From Aeromonas popoffii (GTDB taxonomy: Bacteria > Pseudomonadota > Gammaproteobacteria > Enterobacterales > Aeromonadaceae): a DNA stretch of 46,215 bases. A program made the position numbers and the translations under genes. The stretch spans positions 1 to 46,215 of the forward strand of contig NZ_CDBI01000105.1 in NCBI RefSeq assembly GCF_000820025.1, in the 5' to 3' direction. Of the stretch, positions 35,619-44,542 are shown piece after piece. The notes beneath the pieces were generated by a model that saw only the letters and a program-made list of their open reading frames with translations, did not search any database and was not told the DNA's origin. Within the stretch, counting starts at the first letter, position 1. Each line of letters begins with the position of its first letter.

Positions 35619-37931
35619 ATGAAACAAATCAAATCCTGGGCGCAATACTACGTCGACCTGATGACCAAGCTGGGACTGGTGCGCTTCAGCATGTTCCTGG
35701 CGACGGGCATCATAGTGCTGGCTGTTTCCATCCAGATGGGCGTGACCCTGTTTCTGCGCGGCACAGTGGACATAGTCGACCTGGTGCGCTCTGTCTTCTT
35801 CGGTCTGCTGGTGACACCCTGGGCCGTCTATTTTCTCTCCATAGTGGTTGATCAGCTGGAGGATTCCCGTCAGCGCCTGACTCGCATGGTGAGCAAGCTG
35901 CAAGACATGCGCGAGCGGGATCTGGGGCTCAACAGCCAGCTGCAGGAGAACATCAGCCGCCTCAATGCCCAGATCGCCGAGACCAACCGGGCCGAGACCC
36001 TGCGTCAGCAGGCGATCGAGGATCTGGAAAACGAGGTGTTCCAGCGCGAGAAGGCCCAACTGCATCTGGGTGAGCGCACCGCCCTGCTGCGCTCCTTTAT
36101 CGACTGCTCCCCGGATCTGGTCTACTACCGCAACGAAGACGAGCAGTTCTCCGGCTGCAACCGTGCCATGGAGGAGCTCACCGGCAAGGTGGAGGCCGAG
36201 CTCATCGGGCTGACACCGTTCGATGTCTACAAGCAGGACATCGCCAGCAAGGTGGTGGAGACCGACAAGCAGGTCTTTGCCAGCAACGAGCCGCTCACCT
36301 ATGAGCAGTGGCTGGAGTATCCGGATGGTCGCAAGGCCTACTTCGAGCTGCGCAAGGTGCCCTTCTTCGATCGCTTCGGCAAGCGGCTCGGTCTGCTCGG
36401 TTTTGGCCGTGATATCACCGAGCGCAAGCAGTATCAGGACAAGCTGGAGAAGGCGAGTCGCGACAAGACCACCTTTATTTCCACTATCAGCCACGAGCTG
36501 CGTACCCCGCTCAACGGCATAGTGGGGCTCAGTCGCATGTTGATGGATACCCCCCTCGATCCCAAGCAGCATCAGCAGCTCAAGACCATTCACCTGAGCG
36601 CGGTGACGCTCGGCAACATTTTCAATGACATCATAGATCTGGACAAACTCGACCGGCGCCGGTTGGAGATAGCACCAACCCCCATCGACCTGCCCGCCTT
36701 CCTCGACGAGCTGGAGACGCTGTCGCGTATTCAGGCGGAGCAGAAGGGGCTCTATCTGCATTTCGACCGGGATGGTGACATGCCGCAATTCGTGATGACC
36801 GATGGCACCCGGCTGCGTCAGGTGTTGTGGAACCTGGTGGGCAATGCGGTCAAGTTTACCGATGAGGGCGGGGTGACGGTACGTTGCCTCTCCCACGCGG
36901 CCGATGAGCCGGGCAAGCTGGCCTTGCACTTCGAAGTGGAGGACACCGGCGTCGGCATTCCTCGCGCCCAGCAGGAGAAGATCTTCGCCATGTACTATCA
37001 GGTGCAGGGCAAGAAGCACGCCACCGGCACCGGCATCGGTCTGGCCGTTTCCCGTCAGCTGGTGCAGGCCATGGGCGGTCAGCTCTACGTGGACAGCGAC
37101 CCGGGTGAGGGCTCCTGCTTTACCGCCGAGCTGGAAGTGGACTGTGTCGAGCCTCAGGCCGCCAGAGCCGAACCCGAGATGCCCTCCCTCGATATCCTGC
37201 TGGTGGAGGATGTGGAGCTGAACGTGACAGTGGCCTGCGCCTTGCTCAACAAGCTGGGTCATCAGGTACAGGTGGCGCGGGACGGTGCCCAGGCGCTGGC
37301 CATGGCCAATCCCGATGACTTTGACCTGATCCTGCTGGATATCCAGTTGCCGGACATGACTGGCTTTGACGTGGCGGCCCAACTGCTTGAGCGCTACAGC
37401 GACAGTCTGCCGCCCATGGTGGCGCTCACCGCCAACGCCACCGGCGATCGCCAGTACTATCGGGATCACGGCATGCAGGATGTGATCAACAAGCCCCTGG
37501 GCTCCAGAGCGGTGCGGGAGGTGATTGGCCACCTGTTTGCCGACCTGGCCGACGATGAGGCGGACGAGCAGGCCGATGCGGGTAGCCAGGATGAGTTGCT
37601 GGATCTGCCCTTCCTCACCGATTACGCCGATACGGTGGGCAAGCCGGTGCTGCTCTCCAGCGTCGATCTGTTCGAGAAGATGATGCCCGACTACATGGCG
37701 GTGCTCGATTCCAATATGATCGCCAAGGATCAAACCGGGGTGGTGGAGGAGGCGCACAAGATCAAGGGGGCGGCCGGCTCCATCGGTCTGCGCCGGCTAC
37801 AGCAACTGGCCCAGCTGATCCAGAGCCCGGATCATCCCGCCTGGTGGGAGAACGTGGAGGACTGGATAGAGTCGCTGCGTCGCGAGTGTCCGGGCGATAT
37901 CGCCAGATTGAAGCGCTGGCTGCTCTCCTGA
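35619..37931 (+). CDS. arcB: Aerobic respiration sensor hybrid kinase ArcB
   Basis: ArcB senses the redox state of the quinone pool and phosphorylates ArcA when oxygen is limiting. The 770-residue protein has two membrane segments (about 24-45 and 57-77), a coiled linker (about 80-150), a PAS domain (about 155-270), the kinase with His292 in SHELRTPLNG (same number as E. coli ArcB), ATP-site GIPRAQQEKIF and GTGIGLAVS, a receiver with Asp574 (LLDIQLPDM) and a C-terminal HPt domain with His713 (EEAHKIKGAAGS). All phosphorelay residues are present. The dGTPase gene follows 41 bp downstream in the same direction. Confidence 0.96.
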   Translation: MKQIKSWAQYYVDLMTKLGLVRFSMFLATGIIVLAVSIQMGVTLFLRGTVDIVDLVRSVFFGLLVTPWAVYFLSIVVDQLEDSRQRLTRMVSKLQDMRERDLGLNSQLQENISRLNAQIAETNRAETLRQQAIEDLENEVFQREKAQLHLGERTALLRSFIDCSPDLVYYRNEDEQFSGCNRAMEELTGKVEAELIGLTPFDVYKQDIASKVVETDKQVFASNEPLTYEQWLEYPDGRKAYFELRKVPFFDRFGKRLGLLGFGRDITERKQYQDKLEKASRDKTTFISTISHELRTPLNGIVGLSRMLMDTPLDPKQHQQLKTIHLSAVTLGNIFNDIIDLDKLDRRRLEIAPTPIDLPAFLDELETLSRIQAEQKGLYLHFDRDGDMPQFVMTDGTRLRQVLWNLVGNAVKFTDEGGVTVRCLSHAADEPGKLALHFEVEDTGVGIPRAQQEKIFAMYYQVQGKKHATGTGIGLAVSRQLVQAMGGQLYVDSDPGEGSCFTAELEVDCVEPQAARAEPEMPSLDILLVEDVELNVTVACALLNKLGHQVQVARDGAQALAMANPDDFDLILLDIQLPDMTGFDVAAQLLERYSDSLPPMVALTANATGDRQYYRDHGMQDVINKPLGSRAVREVIGHLFADLADDEADEQADAGSQDELLDLPFLTDYADTVGKPVLLSSVDLFEKMMPDYMAVLDSNMIAKDQTGVVEEAHKIKGAAGSIGLRRLQQLAQLIQSPDHPAWWENVEDWIESLRRECPGDIARLKRWLLS

Positions 37932-37972
37932 GGCGCGTGCCGCCTCTTTACGCACCCAAGGAGATAAACAAC

Positions 37973-39328
37973 ATGTATCAGCGTTTGATCCCGTCACTGC
38001 GCAGCCACCCCTGGGGTGAGGAAGATCTGCTGGAGGCGACCGAGCTGGATCGCGCCCGCATAGTGCAGGCCGCGCCGGTGCGCCGGTTGCAGCAGAAGAC
38101 CCAGGTCTTCCCGCTGGATGTGAAGGCTTCGGTGCGCAGCCGTCTCACCCATTCGCTGGAGGTGCAGGAGACGGGCCGCCAAATCAGCCGTCGCATTCTG
38201 GCGGCACTGCCCGCGGGGTCGGTGTGCGAGGGGGCCTTCATCAATCTGGTGGAGATGTCCTGCCTGCTGCACGACGTCGGTAACCCGCCGTTCGGTCACT
38301 TTGGCGAGCAGGTGATGAGTCAGTGGCTGGCGCAGGCGCTGGATGAGCTGTTTGCCGCCGCGCTTGGGGCCGCGCCCAGCCCGCAATGGGCCGCATTGCG
38401 CCAGGATCTGCTGGTGTTTGATGGCAATGCCCAGAGCCTGCGGCTGGTGCACAGTCTGCACGAGCTGAATCTGACCCTGGGGCAGCTGGCCGCCCTGTGC
38501 AAGTATCCGCAGCAACCCCTGCACGACGGTCAACATCATGGTTGGGCCAGCAAGCGCGGTATCTTCTTCAGTGAACAACCCCTCTACCGTTCCCTGAGTC
38601 AGAGCCTGGGACTGGCGCCCGGTTGCCGCCACCCGCTGGTCTATATCATGGAGGCGGCCGACGACATCTCCTACTGCATCGCCGATCTCGAAGATGCGGT
38701 GGACAGGCGCATTCTCAGCCTGAGCGAATTGCAACAGGCGCTGCGTCGGGCCGATGAGGGGGCCTACATGGCGGGCTTGCTGGCGGATGCCACCGCCTCT
38801 GACGGAGGCTTCTTCCCCCATTTTCGCCAGCATCTTACCCGGGATCTGATCGCGCTGGCTGCCCACACCTATGTGAGCAAGCATGAGCTCATCCTGAGCG
38901 GTGCCTATCCCCAGGCATTGCTGCACGGTCAGGTGCCGGCGGCTATGGTGCTCGACACCCTCAAGCAGGTGGCCCGCGAGCAGGTATTCATGCGGCCCGA
39001 GGTCGAGGCGTTGGAGCTGGAAGGCTATGCCGCCCTGCGTGGCGTGCTCTCCACCTATGCCTGCCTGCTGGCACTGCCCGCCAGCCAGTTCGAACGCCTG
39101 CTGGCCGGGCAGGGGGGCAGCGAGCTGTTCTTCGCCCGCCGCCTGTTTCACCGCCTGTCGGCCCGTCATCTCAAGGCATACCGGTTGGCGGTGGCCAGCC
39201 GGGATCCCCGTTTCGACAAGGGTGCCGAACAGGAGTGGTATTACCGGGTGCGGCTGCTGCTCGACTATGTGAGTGGCATGACGGATACCTATGCGCTGGA
39301 AGAGTTCCGCCTCTTGTCCGGGATCTGA
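37973..39328 (+). CDS. dgt: Deoxyguanosinetriphosphate triphosphohydrolase-like protein (dGTPase)
   Basis: It hydrolyses dGTP (or related dNTPs) to the nucleoside and tripolyphosphate. The 451-residue protein is an HD-domain enzyme: the metal site appears in SRLTHSLEVQETGR, MSCLLHDVGNPPFGHFGE (the HD pair) and later YIMEAADDISYCIADLEDAVD. It is shorter than E. coli Dgt (505) and starts MYQRLIPSLRSHPWGEEDL. AAGGAG lies eight bases before ATG 37973. It probably shares a transcript with arcB. Substrate preference cannot be told from the sequence. Confidence 0.9.
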   Translation: MYQRLIPSLRSHPWGEEDLLEATELDRARIVQAAPVRRLQQKTQVFPLDVKASVRSRLTHSLEVQETGRQISRRILAALPAGSVCEGAFINLVEMSCLLHDVGNPPFGHFGEQVMSQWLAQALDELFAAALGAAPSPQWAALRQDLLVFDGNAQSLRLVHSLHELNLTLGQLAALCKYPQQPLHDGQHHGWASKRGIFFSEQPLYRSLSQSLGLAPGCRHPLVYIMEAADDISYCIADLEDAVDRRILSLSELQQALRRADEGAYMAGLLADATASDGGFFPHFRQHLTRDLIALAAHTYVSKHELILSGAYPQALLHGQVPAAMVLDTLKQVAREQVFMRPEVEALELEGYAALRGVLSTYACLLALPASQFERLLAGQGGSELFFARRLFHRLSARHLKAYRLAVASRDPRFDKGAEQEWYYRVRLLLDYVSGMTDTYALEEFRLLSGI

Positions 39329-39520
39329 CACGCGCCAGGCAAATCCTGTGCGTGCAGTCCGGCGCCTGATGTGTGCGGCTGATGGGCGAGAGTTCTGTGT
39401 CTCGTCTGGATATTGATAGATGACTCACTCCCCATATGGGGGGGGAGGTTCTTGTATAAAATTCGGTCTTTTTTTAGACTGTGGCAACTTGTTCAACTTT
39501 CACACGGTAAGGAGACGATC

Positions 39521-39613
39521 ATGCAACATTCCATGTTCAACGTTGCGTTCGATCGCTGCATTGGCAGCGCGAAGACTCGTGCTCTTTTTCTACCGCGTGG
39601 AGGAAACAGGTAA
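39521..39613 (+). CDS. Possible 30-residue peptide ahead of the DUF1127-like gene
   Basis: The ORF reads MQHSMFNVAFDRCIGSAKTR and ends RALFLPRGGNR. It has an excellent ribosome site, AAGGAG at 39509-39514 with six bases of spacing, and a TATAAAAT-like -10 about 70 bases upstream (near 39455). It has no family I recognise. It is followed by a GC-rich hairpin (39627-39654) and then by the DUF1127-like gene, so it may be a leader peptide or a small protein of the same transcript. Confidence 0.5.
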   Translation: MQHSMFNVAFDRCIGSAKTRALFLPRGGNR

Positions 39614-39626
39614 CACCTGCTTTTTC

Positions 39627-39654
39627 ATCACCCGCGGTTGTCCCGCGGGGTGAT
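39627..39654 (+). promoter_or_regulatory. GC-rich hairpin between the 30-aa ORF and the DUF1127-like gene
   Basis: ATCACCCGCGG and CCGCGGGGTGAT pair around TTGTC-type loop bases. No T run follows, so it is not an obvious terminator; it lies about 43 bases before the next start codon and could modulate translation or mRNA stability. Confidence 0.5.
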
Positions 39655-39696
39655 TGCCTCTCTCCGGGAGAACCGCACGTTCAACTGGAGAATATC

Positions 39697-39900
39697 ATGT
39701 CTATCGAACTGACCCTGCTGCGCACCGTCGAATCCCTGGTTCAGAAACGGATCACCCGGCTGGAACGCCGCACCTCTTACCTGCACCTCTCGCCCGCCTT
39801 GCTGAAAGACATAGGTCTGGAAGGGCAGAATGTGCAGATCGCCCACGTTCGTGAGCAGGAGTATCAAACAGGCTTCCGGCTTGGGAATCGAATAACCTGA
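39697..39900 (+). CDS. Small DUF1127-like protein
   Basis: The 67-residue basic protein reads MSIELTLLRTVESLVQKRIT and has RRTSYLHLSPALLKDIGLEG in its middle, resembling the L-x-D-IGL core of DUF1127 proteins. Small DUF1127 proteins in other bacteria often act in RNA or phosphate-related regulation, but the role of this one is unknown. CTGGAGAA precedes ATG 39697. Two hairpins follow, a short one at 39905-39922 and a strong terminator at 40012-40037. Confidence 0.72.
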   Translation: MSIELTLLRTVESLVQKRITRLERRTSYLHLSPALLKDIGLEGQNVQIAHVREQEYQTGFRLGNRIT

Positions 39901-40261
39901 CAGGAAGGGGCCAGGCCCCCTCTTGCAAGAAGATGGCAGGATTAGACCTTAATGCCAGTCAGTTAAGATAATTTGAGTCTCAGCCCGCGAGGTATAAGGG
40001 CCAAAGAGTGAGGGAGGCATGATGCCTCCCTTTTTTATTGGATGCTAGTCAGGGCAAGGGTTTCAGCCCAATTGACGCTTAAACCATGGCGCTGTTTCTT
40101 TAATTAAAAATTTGAATATTTAGTCAAAAAAATGCTTTACTGACTGTCCTTCGGCTTAGGTCTGCCATTCTTCGTATCCGCTTGAGTTTGGTTCCGAATT
40201 TTCATTCGCACATTCTGCCAAAATCTTTATCATCGCTCTCCGATCTATTCAGGAGTTGTCC
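39901..40261 (+). other. Intergenic region before the giant hybrid kinase
   Basis: These 361 bases hold a small GC hairpin at 39905-39922, a strong terminator at 40012-40037, and then about 220 bases of AT-rich sequence (notably 40098-40130) that probably carries the hybrid-kinase promoter. No ORF or clear -35/-10 pair stands out. The 110 bases between the DUF1127-like stop and the strong terminator could be a 3' UTR or a short RNA. Confidence 0.5.
40012..40037 (+). terminator. Strong intrinsic terminator after the DUF1127-like gene
   Basis: GGGAGGCAT and ATGCCTCCC pair nearly loop-to-loop around G and are followed by six T residues and ATT. Confidence 0.88.
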
Positions 40262-43200
40262 ATGTTGCGTCTTTGCTATCGCGCCTTCCTGTTGTGCTGG
40301 CTTGCCTGTTGGAGCCTTGCCGCCGCGGCAGAAACCGGTCTGGACAAGGATCGAATGGGGCTGTCCGAGCGCCTGTGGCTCGCCTCACGCAGCGATCTGG
40401 TGGTCGGCATGCCCTCGGTGGCCTGGCCCCCTTATGTCTATGCCAATAGCCGGGGTGGTTACAGCGGCCCGCTGGATGATTTCGCCTCTCTGATTGCGAG
40501 CCGACTGGGGCTGACCCTGCGCTACAAGACCTACCCCTACTATGCCGGAGCCCAGCAGGCCTTGCTCGATGGCGAAGTCGACATGTTGCTCGGCGTGACC
40601 CCCAGCCAGTCGCGGCAGCAACAGATGCGCTTTACCTCTGATCTCGTAGGGATGCCCCGTGGCATTCTGCTGGCGAAGGGGGATGACCAGCTGACCCTGA
40701 CAGCTGCCCGTCAACTGCGCTGGGTGTGTGAACATGGTTTCAGCTCCTGTGAGACGCTGGCTGAGCTGGGCATGACACATCTGGCGGAAGCGGACAGCAG
40801 CGAAGAGGCTGTCTTCATGGTGAAGAGGGGCCTGGCGGATGCCTATCTGGCGGATCTGCCTGCTCTTGTTCGCTTGCAGCGTCTGCAACAGCAGGCGAAT
40901 CTGAAGGTGATCACCCCGGACTGGGTGACGGATACCTCGGTGGCCATCGCGGTGGGCCCCAGCAATCAGGGCCTGCAGGGACTGCTGGAGCTGGCACTCA
41001 ACGATATTCCCCTCAATGAACGGCGCCGCATTCTGGAGACCGGCGGCATAGTCGACTTCGAACTGGCCAATGGCCCTCGCCAGATTATTTTCAACCAGAG
41101 CGAGCTGGAGTGGTTGGCGCAGCACCCGACCCTGAGATTCGGCGTCGCCCCCGACTGGCCAGCGGTGAGTGAGATAGACGGCAGCGGCCAGCTCAAGGGA
41201 TTCCTCGCTGATTTGCTCAAGCTGCTCAGCATGCGCTCCGGCCTACAGTTCACCCTGGTGCCGACCAGCAGCTGGGTTGAGACTCAGGCGCTGTTCAAGG
41301 CGGGCAAGCTGGATCTCATCCCGGCCATGACGCCGACCCCCGAACGCCGCCAATTTTCTCTGTTTACCCCCGAATACGCCTTTATCCACAGGGTGCTTGT
41401 GGCCAGGCATGGGGAGGTTGAGCTTGAGGATCTCAATCAGCTCAAAGGGCGCAAGGTGGGAATCGTCGCAGGTACGATCGAGAAGTCGCTGCTTAAGGCG
41501 GTGGGAGCTTATCCGGTGACGGTCAGCAGTGACACCAGGCTGTTGCCCCTGCTCGATCGACACGAGGTCGATTATGTGCTGATGAGCATGCAGAGGCTGC
41601 AACTGGCGCTACAAAAAGGATTCAATAACCGCTATCAGGTGGTCTTCTCCGGCAACGAGTTGCGAGTGCCCATCGCTATGGCGACGCATCAGCAAGATCC
41701 CATGCTGCAGCAGATCCTGACCAAGGTGTTGCTCTCCATCCGTCCTGACGAGCTGTCGAGGCTGGAGCAGAAGTGGTTCTCCCTCACGATCCAGACCGGC
41801 ATCAATCCGACGACCGTGATGCGCTGGTCCTTTTTCGGGATCGGCGCCTTCCTGCTCAGTGCCTTGCTGTTCATCGGCTGGAACCGTACGCTGCGCCGCC
41901 AAATCGTCCAGCGCCAGCTGGCCGAGGACAAGTTGAACGAGCAGCTGACCTTTGTGCAGACCCTGCTCAACTCCCTGCCCAACATGGTGGCGCTGCGAAA
42001 TCGTGAGCAGTGTATCACCCTCAGCAACCAGGCCTACCGGGATGCCTTCATCGGGGCCAAGGTCGGTGATGATTACGACGATCTCGACGACATGCCGCCC
42101 CAGGAGCAGGAGCGGGTGCTCAGGGAGGAGTTGGAGGTGTGGCAGAGCGGTGAGCAGCTGGAAGGGGCGGGGTACAGCCGCCGCCAGGATGGCGCCATGT
42201 TCCACGTCATCTATACCAAGCGCCCCTATCGCTCCCCGAATGGTGACATGCTGGGCGTACTGACTGTGCTGACCGACGTGACTCGCATCAAGGAGGCCGA
42301 GGCGCGGGCCCGCCAGGCGGAGACCCGGCTCACTCAGATCACCGACAGCATGCCGGGCATCGTTTATCAATATCTGTGGCAGGGGCCTGGCAAGGGCCGC
42401 TTCCTCTATGCTTCCCAAGGGGCGAGCGAGATCCTGGGCGCCAGTCAGCAAGATATGCTGTCGGCCGAGTCAGGCGGCGAGGTGTTCGGCTTTACCGAAG
42501 AGGCGCTGCAGGATTTTGTCAGCAAGTTGGCCAATCATGCCGAGACGCTGGCGCGGCTCGATCTGGAGGTCAGGGTCGAGCGCCCCGAAGGGGATCGCTA
42601 TTTGCAGGTGCGCGGCAGTTTCGTGCCGCAGGATGAGGGAAATCTGATCCTCAACGGGGTGATCCAGGACATCACTGCACTCAAGCGCCAGGAGAACGAT
42701 CTGCGAGAGGCACGTGCCTATGCGGAGCAGGCAATGCAGGTGCGCAGCCGTTTCCTCGCCACCATGAGCCACGAGCTCAGGACTCCCATCTCCGGCATGC
42801 ACGGCATGTTGGAATTGTTGCAGATGAGCGAGCTGAACGAGGATCAGCGCTACATGCTGCGCAACGTCATTACCTCCACTAACAACCTGCTCTATCTTGT
42901 CAACGACGTGCTCGACTTTTCCAAGATAGAGGCGGGCCAGTTGCAACTGCATTATCAGGATTGTCGCCTCTCCTCCGTGATCTGCGACGTGATCCGTGGC
43001 CATGCCACACTGGCTCATGGCAAGGGGTTGAAGGTGGCGCTGGAGTGGGCGATCGAGGTGCCGGATCTGGCCCGTATCGATGCCGTGCGGGTGGGGCAGG
43101 TGCTCTCCAATCTGCTCAACAATGCGGTCAAGTTCACCGAGCGAGGAGAGATCCGTATCCAGGTCAGCTATCGCGTTGAACAACTGTTTATCGCCGTCAG

Positions 43201-44542
43201 CGATACCGGTATCGGCATCGCGGAAGAGAAGCAGGATCGCTTGTTTACCCCGTTCGAGCAGGTGGAGTCCGACATAACCAGACGCTTCGGAGGCACCGGG
43301 CTGGGACTGGCCATCTGTCATCAGCTGGCCCAGAAAATGGGGGGCAGCTTGGCTCTTGAGAGCAAACCGGGTCAGGGAACCCGGCTGACCTTCGGTTTCC
43401 CGTTGACGGAGTGCCAATGGGATGCGCCGCCGCTGGCAGGTCAGCAGTGGTGGCTGTTTGGCGAGGATGCGGCCCTGCAGTCTGCCATGCAGCGGCTGGG
43501 GGCCAGATTGAATCGTCTGGACCCCCAACAGTGGCAGCAACCGGTGAGTGGTTTGTTATTAGCGGAGGAGGGCTGGCTCGAGCAGGCGCTGGGCAGCGAG
43601 TGGTCGACACGTTTGCAGCAATCCGCCCTCAAGGGGATAGTGCTCTCCCCGCTGGAAGCGCTGCGCGGCCGTATGGACTCGGATGCCTGGTGGCGCCTGG
43701 GTCAATCCCCGCTTTACCCCGATCTGTTGCTGGAGACCTGCCACCAGTTGCTGGGGGAAAAAGCGATCAATCCGGTGCAGGCCCATGCCGCTCAATTGCA
43801 GGGGCGGGTGCTGGTGGCCGACGATCATCCCATCAATCGCGCCCTGTTGGCGCGCCAGCTTGGCATTCTCGGGGTGGACGCCGAGGTGGTGGACGATGGC
43901 GAGAAAGCGCTGCGTACCTGGCAGGGGCAGGACTTTTCCCTGCTGCTGACCGACTGTCACATGCCGGTGATGGATGGCTACACCTTGACCCGGACCCTGC
44001 GGGCACAGGGGGAACAGGCTCCCATCATAGGTGTCACTGCCGATACGTCGGAAGGGGCCGGCCTGCAGATGCAGCAGGCCGGCATGAACGACATGCTGTT
44101 CAAGCCCTACACCCTGAATACCCTGCGCCAGATGCTGGCCCGCTGGTTGCCGGCGGTCGTGCCGGCGGACGAGGCGGCGCCACAGTCTACTGAACCGGCC
44201 AGGCAGCAGGGAGAGCGCTGGATCTCGTTGTTCGGGGATGATGAGGTGGCCCGCAGCATGGCGCAAGAGTACCTGGATTCCAACCGACAGGATGGCGATG
44301 ACATGATGCAGGCGGTGGCTTGCCAAGATACCCATGCCCTGGTGGAGACGGCGCACCGCATCAAGGGCGCTGCCCGCATGGTAGGACAGTTGGCATTGGC
44401 AGAGGAAGCTGCCCGACTCGAAGCGGCGGCCCGTCTGAAGCAACTGGAAGAACTCACCGAGTTGAGCCAGAGAGTACTGGCGCTGATGAATTCTATTACA
44501 CGCGAAATTGGACTATGGCTCGATGAACAAAACACAGCATGA
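40262..44542 (+). CDS. BvgS/EvgS-type unorthodox hybrid sensor kinase with two periplasmic solute-binding domains
   Basis: The 1426-residue protein senses an unknown periplasmic ligand and runs a His-Asp-His phosphorelay. Order: signal peptide (1-21), two solute-binding-protein type 3 domains (about 40-255 and 280-505), one membrane segment (about 518-540), two PAS-like regions (about 555-680 and 690-810), kinase with His837 in SHELRTPISG and GTGLGLAICHQ, receiver with Asp1231 (LLTDCHMPVMDG), and HPt with His1365 (ETAHRIKGAAR). All relay residues are present. ATG 40262 has AGGAG six bases upstream. The stop overlaps the next gene by 20 bases, so a REC-EAL protein is the likely partner. The set-up resembles Pseudomonas RocS1/SadS and Vibrio VieS, but orthology is not shown. 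Confidence 0.93.
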   Translation: MLRLCYRAFLLCWLACWSLAAAAETGLDKDRMGLSERLWLASRSDLVVGMPSVAWPPYVYANSRGGYSGPLDDFASLIASRLGLTLRYKTYPYYAGAQQALLDGEVDMLLGVTPSQSRQQQMRFTSDLVGMPRGILLAKGDDQLTLTAARQLRWVCEHGFSSCETLAELGMTHLAEADSSEEAVFMVKRGLADAYLADLPALVRLQRLQQQANLKVITPDWVTDTSVAIAVGPSNQGLQGLLELALNDIPLNERRRILETGGIVDFELANGPRQIIFNQSELEWLAQHPTLRFGVAPDWPAVSEIDGSGQLKGFLADLLKLLSMRSGLQFTLVPTSSWVETQALFKAGKLDLIPAMTPTPERRQFSLFTPEYAFIHRVLVARHGEVELEDLNQLKGRKVGIVAGTIEKSLLKAVGAYPVTVSSDTRLLPLLDRHEVDYVLMSMQRLQLALQKGFNNRYQVVFSGNELRVPIAMATHQQDPMLQQILTKVLLSIRPDELSRLEQKWFSLTIQTGINPTTVMRWSFFGIGAFLLSALLFIGWNRTLRRQIVQRQLAEDKLNEQLTFVQTLLNSLPNMVALRNREQCITLSNQAYRDAFIGAKVGDDYDDLDDMPPQEQERVLREELEVWQSGEQLEGAGYSRRQDGAMFHVIYTKRPYRSPNGDMLGVLTVLTDVTRIKEAEARARQAETRLTQITDSMPGIVYQYLWQGPGKGRFLYASQGASEILGASQQDMLSAESGGEVFGFTEEALQDFVSKLANHAETLARLDLEVRVERPEGDRYLQVRGSFVPQDEGNLILNGVIQDITALKRQENDLREARAYAEQAMQVRSRFLATMSHELRTPISGMHGMLELLQMSELNEDQRYMLRNVITSTNNLLYLVNDVLDFSKIEAGQLQLHYQDCRLSSVICDVIRGHATLAHGKGLKVALEWAIEVPDLARIDAVRVGQVLSNLLNNAVKFTERGEIRIQVSYRVEQLFIAVSDTGIGIAEEKQDRLFTPFEQVESDITRRFGGTGLGLAICHQLAQKMGGSLALESKPGQGTRLTFGFPLTECQWDAPPLAGQQWWLFGEDAALQSAMQRLGARLNRLDPQQWQQPVSGLLLAEEGWLEQALGSEWSTRLQQSALKGIVLSPLEALRGRMDSDAWWRLGQSPLYPDLLLETCHQLLGEKAINPVQAHAAQLQGRVLVADDHPINRALLARQLGILGVDAEVVDDGEKALRTWQGQDFSLLLTDCHMPVMDGYTLTRTLRAQGEQAPIIGVTADTSEGAGLQMQQAGMNDMLFKPYTLNTLRQMLARWLPAVVPADEAAPQSTEPARQQGERWISLFGDDEVARSMAQEYLDSNRQDGDDMMQAVACQDTHALVETAHRIKGAARMVGQLALAEEAARLEAAARLKQLEELTELSQRVLALMNSITREIGLWLDEQNTA

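Noticed and set aside
35217..37757. An 846-codon minus-strand frame opposite arcB
   Set aside because: Most of it is the antisense shadow of arcB. Only its last 68-79 codons, outside arcB, look like a real small gene and are annotated separately.
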